10,981 bases of DNA, taken from NCBI GenBank assembly GCA_022013205.1, contig JAKLQT010000057.1, positions 1 through 10,981 on the forward strand. The letters run 5' to 3'. The notes under the pieces are model-generated. The model was not told where the DNA came from. It did not search any database and was given only the letters and a program-made list of their open reading frames with translations. This document shows, one piece after another, positions 1 through 5,586 of this stretch. Position 1 is the stretch's first letter; every line of letters begins with the position of its first letter. This DNA is from Candidatus Omnitrophota bacterium. Its GTDB lineage: Bacteria; Omnitrophota; Gorgyraeia; B26-G9. Both the position numbers and the translations under genes were made by a program.

Positions 1-1088
1 AAAGTTTCCTTAACATCACCATTAATCCTTTTCCAATAATCGACAAATTTTTTGACCTCTTTAGATTCTTCACTACGCAATATATCCGCGCGAGTATACA
101 CAATTGCATTGCTTTGACTATCTTGAGCAAAAACAGTGTGTACTCCTCTTAAACTCTTATTTTTAGCTCCCGACCATACTTTTTCCATAGTTTCTTCCTC
201 GCCGTAATGTGGAATAGCGTGAAAATCAAGATTTATAAAAGAACTATTATAAAATTCCGGAAATTTTCCTTGCAAGCTTTGCAGCACTTCTTGCTGAGAA
301 TCTAATAACATCTTTTCTGATGTACGACAAGAATATGTATTCATATAAGTTGATTTTGGTAAAACATTTAATCCGGCAAAAACACCTAATCCCGACTCTT
401 GGTCATATTTACAAATATGCGTCAATCTTTTCTCGCCCATAATCTTTAATGCTAACATCGCTAACGCAGCTTGTGTGCAATTAATATCACTTGAATCCGG
501 TAACTTGCATTTTTTCATAACATTAAGAATTCCTGATTCTATAATATAAGGAATAAAAAAGAAAATTCCAACTGCTGGACAATCAACATTGAATGGTTCT
601 AATTTTTTAAAATCCAAACCGAAAGAGCGTTTCGAAACAACTTTATTTTTTAACGTGTATCCACGTTCTTTACTTGTTCTTCGTTTAAGTTTCCCAAACC
701 CAGCATCTTTTAAAATGCGTTCTATTGTTCTCGCGGATATTTCAATTCCTTTTTTAATTAGAATTTGCTCAATATCAATACTAGAATATTGTTGTTTTCT
801 GTAATGAATAATCTCATCTTGAAGTTCTAAAGAAGATCTCCTTCCTTGTGGCCCTTTAAACACTTGCGGAAAAAGTTTCACTTTTCCGGTTTTAGCTTTC
901 ATAAGTAATGTATGTAAAGTAGATTCTTTATAACCAAATTTTTGGGCAACCGTTTTTATGAATGTTTTCTCTATGACTAAAGCTCTAACCGCTTCATATT
1001 GTTTTTGTCTTGGCGTAACCGGGCAATTAAAATAATCGGTTAGATTTATCTTTGCCCCATCTTTACCATTATTATGTCGATTAAACAT
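1..1088 (-). CDS. DDE-type transposase, 5' part (cut by the window edge)
   Basis: The minus strand is open from an ATG at 1088 to the window edge, giving at least 362 residues. AAGGAGG lies about 7 nt upstream of the ATG. The N-terminus has two helix-turn-helix-like segments: residues ~27-70, containing VAQKFGYKESTLHTLL, and ~85-135, containing GIEISARTIERILKDAGFGKLKRR. A transposase core follows with NLDFHAIPHYGEEE around residue 288, which resembles the first catalytic Asp of RNase H-fold DDE enzymes of the IS4/IS1634 type. The rest of the catalytic triad would lie outside the window. DNA cleavage and strand transfer are inferred from this resemblance. No terminal inverted repeat was found on the right side, so the element's outer end is undefined. 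The exact IS family is unassigned. Confidence 0.8.
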   Translation of the reverse strand, partial: MFNRHNNGKDGAKINLTDYFNCPVTPRQKQYEAVRALVIEKTFIKTVAQKFGYKESTLHTLLMKAKTGKVKLFPQVFKGPQGRRSSLELQDEIIHYRKQQYSSIDIEQILIKKGIEISARTIERILKDAGFGKLKRRTSKERGYTLKNKVVSKRSFGLDFKKLEPFNVDCPAVGIFFFIPYIIESGILNVMKKCKLPDSSDINCTQAALAMLALKIMGEKRLTHICKYDQESGLGVFAGLNVLPKSTYMNTYSCRTSEKMLLDSQQEVLQSLQGKFPEFYNSSFINLDFHAIPHYGEEETMEKVWSGAKNKSLRGVHTVFAQDSQSNAIVYTRADILRSEESKEVKKFVDYWKRINGDVKET

Positions 1089-1187
1089 CTGTGAACCTCC
1101 TTGTCATGGATACCCCAAAAATCCCATTAATTACATCATTCGACGGTAAAACCATTGAAACAGTCTATTTTCACCGCTATATTATTA

Positions 1188-1216
1188 ATTATATCAATTT
1201 TACACACGACAGTCAA
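1188..1216 (-). promoter_or_regulatory. sigma-70 promoter of the left transposase
   Basis: Reading the minus strand, TTGACT (1216-1211), a 17-nt spacer and TATAAT (1193-1188) form a near-perfect housekeeping promoter. It lies about 100 nt upstream of the transposase ATG and points into it. The spacing and hexamers are read directly; use by sigma-70 is inferred. Confidence 0.75.
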
Positions 1217-1485
1217 GAAATTTATTCGACAAAATACTACTCTGCTTTTGGCTAAGCTTTGAGCAATGTTTACGAATTGTGATTTTGAATCTCAGACGGA
1301 AAAATGTTGATTTTTGTGAAATATTTTTTAGCAGGATTTAATAATTTAAAATATGATTGTGTCGATTTAGCGTTCTGTGAAAATCGGTGTTCAATAACAT
1401 CTACCGACATGCTTATTATCCGGATAATCATTCTAACTGTATCAAGTACAGCATATTATTAATAGCTTTATAAAAGTTTATTAGA
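1217..1485. other. AT-rich spacer with two palindromes, no gene
   Basis: No convincing coding region is visible on either strand. The stretch separates the left transposase from the secreted-protein genes and may include the undefined right end of that insertion element. Two palindromes sit 35-75 nt upstream of the sigma-54-like promoter: ATTATCCGGATAAT at 1415-1428 (perfect) and CTGTA-TCAAG-TACAG at 1437-1451. They are placed where an enhancer-binding activator could bind, but no known operator was recognised. Confidence 0.4.
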
Positions 1486-1502
1486 TTGGTATGATTATTG
1501 CT
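1486..1502 (+). promoter_or_regulatory. sigma-54-like (-24/-12) promoter of the short Ig-like gene
   Basis: TTGGTATGATTATTGCT matches the RpoN consensus TTGGCACG-N4-TTGCT. GG is at 1488-1489 and GC at 1500-1501, with the required 12-nt offset. The predicted start is near 1513, about 75 nt before the gene. Ten bases (GATTATTGCT) are identical to the promoter of the paralogous gene downstream. Two T-for-C/A-type differences in the -24 box make it weaker than the other two. Confidence 0.65.
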
Positions 1503-1587
1503 GTTACAATCCGGGGGGGATTGCCAATTTGCGATATGGTAAATGCGATAACGCTTTAGTCGGTTTTATTGAAAGGCGGGAGGATGT

Positions 1588-1983
1588 ATGAAAGATCTAA
1601 GATGTAAATTTTTTATGGCGGCTATGTTGATAATTTTGCTTGTTTTTTCCACTGTTTCGGAAGCGTTCTGCGCGAATGTCATGACCACGGATTCCTATTC
1701 GTTTACGATTATTCCCGATACGGAAGCGCCGTATACCACCGGGTATGTTCCGGCCAAGGATGCAACCGGTGTATCCAGCGATAGTAATGTGGTGGTTCAT
1801 GTGAAAGATGACGGAGCAGGAGTGGATATCAGCTCAATCGTAATGACCGTTAATGGGGTGAGTGTTTCTCCGGTGATTACCGGGAGTCCGGCGGACTATC
1901 TGCTTACCTATGACCCGGTAGCGGATTTTACCCTGGGCCAGGAGATATTTGTGACTATTAAAGCGTGTGATTTAGCTCCATAG
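1588..1983 (+). CDS. Short secreted Ig-like protein, truncated paralogue of the downstream 823-residue protein
   Basis: This encodes 131 residues, with ribosome-binding site GGGAGG at 1578-1583, 4 nt before the ATG. A signal peptide covers residues ~1-29 (hydrophobic AAMLIILLVFSTVSEAFCA). The remainder begins DSYSFTI, like DSYLFTV of the 823-residue protein, and continues as a bacterial Ig-like (Big_5-type) domain with DATGVSSDSNVVVHVKDDGAG and SSIVMTVNG. The reading stops at a TAG directly after KACDLAP, where the related domain continues for one or more strands. The same frame stays open for 12 codons beyond the TAG (EANFGAFLSGLK) before a TAA. This suggests a gene broken by a nonsense change or a deletion, although the promoter, ribosome-binding site and terminator are all intact. 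Binding or structural role unknown. Confidence 0.65.
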   Translation: MKDLRCKFFMAAMLIILLVFSTVSEAFCANVMTTDSYSFTIIPDTEAPYTTGYVPAKDATGVSSDSNVVVHVKDDGAGVDISSIVMTVNGVSVSPVITGSPADYLLTYDPVADFTLGQEIFVTIKACDLAP

Positions 1984-2054
1984 GAGGCCAATTTCGGTGC
2001 ATTCTTATCTGGGTTGAAATAAGTACAAGGCATTACGTAGTATTACACCCCGCA

Positions 2055-2086
2055 AGAACGCCCTCAAATAGAGGGCGTTCTCTTTT
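2055..2086 (+). terminator. Intrinsic terminator after the short Ig-like gene
   Basis: There is a perfect 11-bp stem, AGAACGCCCTC (2055-2065) with GAGGGCGTTCT (2071-2081), a 5-nt AAATA loop, then CTTTT. It isolates this transcription unit from the riboswitch-controlled unit downstream. Confidence 0.85.
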
Positions 2087-2240
2087 GGCAGAGCGAAAGA
2101 GATTTCCGGTTTGGAAATATTTTTCCAGAAAAGATAAGGCGAAATGAGTTTTTTGAAAAAACCGTAAAGGTCTTATTAGCTTAACTCTTTTGTTTTTAAT
2201 GTGTTAAATTTTATAATTTTAATGGTTAATAAGGATGGAT

Positions 2241-2258
2241 ACGGCACGATTATTGCTT
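2241..2258 (+). promoter_or_regulatory. sigma-54-like promoter of the riboswitch leader
   Basis: The site reads CGGCACGATTATTGCTT, with GG at 2243-2244 and GC at 2255-2256, 12 nt apart. It matches GGCACG-N4-TTGCT without mismatch from the -24 GG onward. The predicted start is near 2268, giving a leader of about 350 nt ahead of the ATG at 2621. Sigma-54 promoters need an ATP-dependent enhancer-binding activator; known PEP-CTERM systems use PrsR with kinase PrsK, neither of which is in this window. Confidence 0.75.
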
Positions 2259-2320
2259 ATTGTAACAAGGATAAAAAAAATAGCACTTTGAGAAACAAAT
2301 AAAGCCGCGATAAAGGCAAA

Positions 2321-2372
2321 CCCCGTTAGAGATAATGGGGGGCGCCGCGTTAGAGGGAAATCTCTAACGGGG
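2321..2372 (+). promoter_or_regulatory. Leader segment with alternative pairing, upstream of the aptamer
   Basis: CCCCGTTAGAGAT (2321-2333) is the exact complement of ATCTCTAACGGGG (2360-2372). A second copy, CGTTAGAG (2348-2355), also pairs perfectly with CTCTAACG (2362-2369). The shared right arm includes the TAAC (2365-2368) that could close the aptamer with GTTA (2509-2512), and the GGGG leading into GGCAAACC. The three pairings are mutually exclusive. A switching role is inferred. Confidence 0.5.
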
Positions 2373-2395
2373 CAAACCATTCGAAAGGATGGGAC

Positions 2396-2428
2396 GGGCA
2401 GTAAATGCCCTTCTGAGAACAATCAGAA
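2396..2428 (+). other. Two-hairpin insertion inside the riboswitch core
   Basis: Hairpin 1 is GGGCA-GTAAA-TGCCC (2396-2410). Hairpin 2 is TTCTGA-GAACAA-TCAGAA (2411-2428). They abut each other and both edges of the split consensus, so removing them restores GGGACGCAAAGCC exactly. In Vc2 numbering the insertion lies between C44 and G45, next to A47, which stacks between the ligand's bases. TGAGAACA in hairpin 2 (2414-2421) is complementary to TGTTCTCA (2576-2583) in the terminator's 5' arm. Confidence 0.65.
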
Positions 2429-2450
2429 GCAAAGCCGCAAACCTACGTTA

Positions 2451-2480
2451 GCTCATAGCTCATAGCTCATAGCTCATAGC
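2451..2480 (+). repeat. GCTCATA heptanucleotide tandem array 1
   Basis: Four perfect head-to-tail copies of GCTCATA plus GC. The array lies inside the apical part of riboswitch helix P3. A degenerate trace (GCTGATAGCTCATAGC) recurs at about 2528-2543. Expansion by replication slippage in a permissive loop is the simplest explanation. Confidence 0.9.
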
Positions 2481-2572
2481 AGAAACCAAGATCTAAGTAG
2501 GTGGTTGGGTTACCGAATGGAGAGTTAGCTGATAGCTCATAGCAAGAGCTAAAAGATAACTGAAATAAACCA

Positions 2573-2606
2573 GCCTGTTCTCAGAAAAACGAGAACAGGC
2601 CTTTTT
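2573..2606 (+). terminator. Riboswitch expression platform: intrinsic terminator
   Basis: There is a perfect 10-bp stem, GCCTGTTCTC (2573-2582) with GAGAACAGGC (2591-2600), an 8-nt A-rich loop, then CTTTTT. It ends 15 nt before the ATG at 2621, so transcription must read through it to express the gene. GGGA at 2610-2613 is the only ribosome-binding-like sequence and falls just after the U-tract. Confidence 0.9.
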
Positions 2607-2620
2607 ATTGGGATAAAAAA

Positions 2621-5092
2621 ATGATGAAAATAAAAAGTAATAGTAGACAAAAAATAATGAACCTGCTGGTTGGCGCAGGTATAATAATTTTTTCAGCTGC
2701 GATTAATGTCTATGCTGCCAACCAAATGTCCGCGGATAGTTATTTGTTTACGGTTATCGATGACAATACTCCGCCGGTTATCGACAGATGTTTGCCGGCC
2801 GCTGCAGGCGCTAATGTATCGCGCAGCAGTAATATCAAATTTTCGATCACGGATGATTTTTCCGGAGTGGATAGCTCTACGATAAATATTTCCGTAGGGA
2901 CGACGCCTATCGTCGTTGACGGGGTAATCCGGACATATGTGAATGGCCAAGGCGATACAGTGGAATACGATGTTAAGATCGTAGAAAAATCCGCGAAGGA
3001 ATATGTGGTTGTTTATGATCGGGTGGAATATTTCAATTATGAAGAAAATGTTACGGTTTCCGTTTCCGCTAGCGATGTCCGGGGTAATGCGATGGGGACA
3101 AGTTCTTATTTGTTTAAGGTTCAGAACTTTGTTCACGGTTCGGTTAAGTCCTTATCCGGCAAGAGAAATGCATCATCTGTCCTGGTTGAGCAAGAACAGG
3201 ATAATTCCTGTGTTGTAGTTTCCGATAACGGTAAGAATGTTTATATCGTATGGGAAGAGGTTGTCTCCGGATACTGGGATATCTATTGCGCGGAATCTGC
3301 GGATTTTGGCGAAAGCTTTCTGAACGTAATTAAGGTAAACGGAAATGAGGATAATGTCGACCACCGTTATCCGGATGCGGCAATCGATGCTTCCGGTAAT
3401 GTGTATGTGGTATGGCAGCAGCGCAGCGGTGTTAACGATTGGGATATATATGTCGCGCGGCTTGAGAGTGGTGCGGCGGGCTTCGCAAGCGCTAGGCTTA
3501 TTTACAATGACTCAGGCGCAAGTAATCAGACCCGGCCTTCGATTGCCGTCGGCCCCGCGCTTACGGATGACGGAGATAGTGATACTGTGGAGCCGGCGAC
3601 CGTGTATGTTTGCTGGCTGGACGATAAGGCCGGTATAGATATGGTTTATTATACCAGAACAACCGCCGATTACGCGGATGAATGGGATGAATTTGTCGGT
3701 ATGGCATTAAGGATTGATGATGACCGTTGGCCGCAGTTATGCGCGGATCCGAGGATAAGGTTAGATGACTCCGGCCGTATATTTGCTGCCTGGAGAGGGC
3801 AAAATCAGGATTCCACGTCAAGTATTTATTTTGATACGGCGGCCGCAACAAGTGTTGACGCGGGAGAAAATTTCGGTGTGGATACGATAGTAAGCGATGG
3901 GACGGCTAACGGTAAAGGCCCGGACTTAGAGGTTTCTCAAACCGGCAGTATTGTTTATGTGTTGTGCAAAAAACTAACCGGAACAGAGGCGAATTTGCTT
4001 CTTTATTGCTATAACTATAATCAGGGTTTGGGAGTTTATGAGCTGGACGGTAGTTACCAGGTGAATGATGCGGCATTGTCTGCGGATACGTTGTTGGAAT
4101 ATGCCCTGAAGATAAATAATAACAACGATGTTTTTGTGGCCTGGAGCGGAAAACAGGGAGATTCCTGCGTAATTAATTTAGCGGGCGCGCTGCATACGGA
4201 TTATCAGTTTGAAGATTACACGCAGTTTGCAACCGGAGGACAGCAATTCAGGCCGGCATTGGCGACGGATATAGAGGGCAATCACTTTTTTGTCACCTGG
4301 ACGGATGATCGGAATCTGCAGAATGAAGTCTGCTTTTGCCGGAATACCTTTATTACGACGGATGAGATCATCTCTGAAGGGGTAGATAGCAATACCGGCG
4401 GGCAGGTAAACGTAAGCAGTGGGGATATCTCCGGAGCAGGGATTGATGTCTCTGCGGATGCGATGGAGACGCCTCTGCAGATTACGATTGCTGAAGTTGT
4501 TGCTCCTCCGGCGGATGCCGCGGATATGAGCAGTGTAGGGCCGGTTGTTGATTTCGGGCCGGGCGGTACGATCTTTAACAGTAACGTTACGATTAGTCTG
4601 CCGTATTCGGAGCTTTCCGTGACTGATGCCGGTATTAACGAGGCATCACTAAAGGTGTACTATTATAATCTTAGCGCCTCGGCATGGGAGCTTGTGAGCG
4701 GCGCCGTAGTCGATCCGGCGCGCAATGTTGTCAGCGTGGCGACCAACCATTTTTCCATGTATGTTGTGGCTGGAACAGCAGAATTAGGCGACGACAGTCC
4801 TCCGGATGACATTGTGCCCCCGGCGTCTGTATCCAGCAGCAGCAGCAGCAGCGGCGGATGTTTTATCGCCACTGCGGCATTTGGAACAAAAATGGCCAAG
4901 GAAGTCAGGAGCTTATGTGAGTTCAGGGACAGGTACCTCTTGAAGAATACTTTCGGCAGTGCCTTTGTGCGGTTCTATTATCGTAATAGCCCACCGATAG
5001 CGGACTATATCGCGAAAAAAGAAAGGCTAAAACGTGTAATCAGGGCTTGTTTAAGGCCGCTGATAATTTTTAGCCGGGCAATATGCGGGTAG
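2621..5092 (+). CDS. Large secreted CFI-box-CTERM protein with Ig-like, beta-propeller-like and ZU5-like domains
   Basis: This encodes 823 residues. A signal peptide covers ~1-32 (hydrophobic core MNLLVGAGIIIFSAAINVYA). Residues ~38-170 are Ig-like, with TDDFSGVDSSTINISVG and ending SSYLFKVQNF. Between ~200 and 575 seven repeats share a VYxVW-type strand: VYIVW, VYVVW, VYVCW, IFAAW, VYVLC, VFVAW and FFVTW, often followed by D(I/M)Y. This is typical of a seven-bladed sialidase/BNR-like propeller. Residues ~610-715 resemble a ZU5-like domain (VGPVVDFGPGGTIF, ending HFSMYVVAG). A Pro/Ser linker precedes CFIATAAFG at residue 747 and a ~77-residue tail with REVxxL..FRDRYLL-like and FYYRNSPPIADYI motifs, the CFI-box C-terminal domain seen on many surface proteins. 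No enzymatic residues were identified; carbohydrate or matrix binding is inferred. Expression is gated by the riboswitch and terminator upstream. Confidence 0.88.
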   Translation: MMKIKSNSRQKIMNLLVGAGIIIFSAAINVYAANQMSADSYLFTVIDDNTPPVIDRCLPAAAGANVSRSSNIKFSITDDFSGVDSSTINISVGTTPIVVDGVIRTYVNGQGDTVEYDVKIVEKSAKEYVVVYDRVEYFNYEENVTVSVSASDVRGNAMGTSSYLFKVQNFVHGSVKSLSGKRNASSVLVEQEQDNSCVVVSDNGKNVYIVWEEVVSGYWDIYCAESADFGESFLNVIKVNGNEDNVDHRYPDAAIDASGNVYVVWQQRSGVNDWDIYVARLESGAAGFASARLIYNDSGASNQTRPSIAVGPALTDDGDSDTVEPATVYVCWLDDKAGIDMVYYTRTTADYADEWDEFVGMALRIDDDRWPQLCADPRIRLDDSGRIFAAWRGQNQDSTSSIYFDTAAATSVDAGENFGVDTIVSDGTANGKGPDLEVSQTGSIVYVLCKKLTGTEANLLLYCYNYNQGLGVYELDGSYQVNDAALSADTLLEYALKINNNNDVFVAWSGKQGDSCVINLAGALHTDYQFEDYTQFATGGQQFRPALATDIEGNHFFVTWTDDRNLQNEVCFCRNTFITTDEIISEGVDSNTGGQVNVSSGDISGAGIDVSADAMETPLQITIAEVVAPPADAADMSSVGPVVDFGPGGTIFNSNVTISLPYSELSVTDAGINEASLKVYYYNLSASAWELVSGAVVDPARNVVSVATNHFSMYVVAGTAELGDDSPPDDIVPPASVSSSSSSSGGCFIATAAFGTKMAKEVRSLCEFRDRYLLKNTFGSAFVRFYYRNSPPIADYIAKKERLKRVIRACLRPLIIFSRAICG

Positions 5093-5290
5093 CGCCATTG
5101 GCGCTGGCTGATGGCTCGTGGCTCATAGCTCATAGCTCATAGCTCATGGAACGACACAAGCTACCCCGATAGGACAGAAGGCAGAAAAGGTGAGCGGTAA
5201 CGAAGCCGGTATCGTCAGAAAAGGCAACGGTAAAAAAAGCCGTAGCTCATAAGTAGGAATTAACCGATATAGACGGTAAGGGGGGAAGTG
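5087..5290 (+). other. Structured spacer downstream of the CFI-box gene
   Basis: GGGTAGC (5087-5093, containing the stop codon) pairs with GCTACCC (5160-5166). Enclosed are a perfect hairpin AGCGCC-ATT-GGCGCT (5091-5105, overlapping the first arm) and the second GCTCATA array. Further on ACGG/CCGT around 5225-5241 and ACCG/CGGT around 5263-5278 can form small stems. No known riboswitch consensus was recognised. A leader for the exosortase gene is possible, because a terminator follows. Confidence 0.4.
5107..5148 (+). repeat. GCTCATA heptanucleotide tandem array 2
   Basis: Six heptamer units: GCTGATG, GCTCGTG, three perfect GCTCATA and a final GCTCATG. It is the same unit as the array at 2451-2480, so the 823-residue gene is bracketed by two arrays in the same orientation. 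A lone AGCTCATAAG occurs near 5244. Confidence 0.85.
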
Positions 5291-5293
5291 GAT

Positions 5294-5328
5294 GAGCTCG
5301 AGAAAAAAATCTCGGGCTCTTGTTTTTT
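5294..5328 (+). terminator. Intrinsic terminator before the exosortase region
   Basis: GAGCTCGAGA (5294-5303) pairs with TCTCGGGCTC (5310-5319) over 10 bp with one T-G wobble. The loop is A6 and the tail is TTGTTTTTT. It could end the CFI-box transcript or act as the platform of a leader for the exosortase gene. Confidence 0.8.
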
Positions 5329-5360
5329 ATTATTATTAGTGGTATAGTTTGAAGATATTT

Positions 5361-5532
5361 ATCCCGCCTTCGCACCTGCCCCCGCCAAGGGCGGGGGGAT
5401 ATCCGCCATAAATAATGGCGAGATCTCGGCGCGACTGGGGCGTGGCGGAAATGCGAAGAAACAGCTTCGGCGGGATGTCACTGGATGGCAAGCCCGATTC
5501 ACAGTGTCGGGCGAGATAACTCCGGGCTTGCC
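5361..5532. repeat. Nested palindromic (fold-back) element upstream of the exosortase
   Basis: Outer arms ATCCCGCC (5361-5368) and GGCGGGAT (5469-5476) are exact inverted repeats. Within and beside them lie CTTCGCA/TGCGAAG (5368-5374, 5452-5458), CCCCCGCC/GGCGGGGG (5379-5386, 5390-5397) and CGCCAT/ATGGCG (5404-5409, 5415-5420). An adjoining unit has GGCAAGCCCG/CGGGCTTGCC (5487-5496, 5523-5532), which competes with GCCCGA/TCGGGC (5492-5497, 5507-5512). The GC-rich composition contrasts with the AT-rich exosortase gene. It looks like one or two inserted REP/MITE-like palindromic units; no transposase is encoded. Confidence 0.65.
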
Positions 5533-5586
5533 GGGGGGGATTTCCATAAACAAGAAATTAGCCGTAAACCCATTGAATGGTGTATC

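Larger units (their letters stand above)
2360..2524 (+). ncRNA. Class I cyclic-di-GMP (GEMM-I) riboswitch aptamer with insertions
   Basis: Recognised by GEMM-I core blocks in order: GGGGCAAACC (2369-2378); the P1b hairpin CCATTC-GAAA-GGATGG (2377-2392) with the GNRA tetraloop; GGGAC (2391-2395); GCAAAGCC (2429-2436); the P3 arms CCTAC (2442-2446) and GTAGG (2497-2501); and GGGTTACCGA (2507-2516). In the V. cholerae Vc2 RNA, GGGAC and GCAAAGCC are contiguous. Here exactly 33 nt forming two hairpins are inserted between them. The position matching Vc2 G20 is a G, as expected for c-di-GMP rather than the cGAMP-preferring variant with A. A GCTCATA array fills the P3 loop. With the terminator at 2573-2606 this is a transcription-control arrangement for the 823-residue secreted protein. 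Whether ligand turns expression on or off cannot be read directly. Confidence 0.78.

Noticed and set aside
589..804. A 71-residue plus-strand reading frame
   Set aside because: It is fully inside the minus-strand transposase, which has clear protein motifs, a ribosome-binding site and a promoter.
1221..1231. TTTATTCGACA shared with 6523-6533 as insertion-element ends
   Set aside because: The match does not extend beyond 11 AT-rich bases and is not paired with any other boundary signal.
2219..2422. A 67-residue minus-strand reading frame with hydrophobic stretches
   Set aside because: It lies opposite the sigma-54-like promoter and riboswitch leader, whose RNA structure explains the sequence.
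2451..2480. GCTCATA arrays as a CRISPR
   Set aside because: The units are 7 bp, contiguous and without spacers, so this is a simple tandem repeat.
5147..5162. Sigma-54-like site TGGAACGACACAAGCT before the exosortase
   Set aside because: The GG-GC spacing is right, but AAGCT is a poor -12 box and the terminator at 5294-5328 lies between it and the gene.
5150..5290. A second GEMM-I riboswitch before the exosortase
   Set aside because: Only fragments such as ACGAAGCC resemble the consensus; the GGCAAACC, GNRA hairpin and GGGTTACCG blocks are missing or out of order.
5485..5586. N-terminal extension of the exosortase from ATG 5485
   Set aside because: The added residues are encoded by palindromic repeat DNA, have no membrane character and lack a convincing ribosome-binding site; not excluded by sequence alone.
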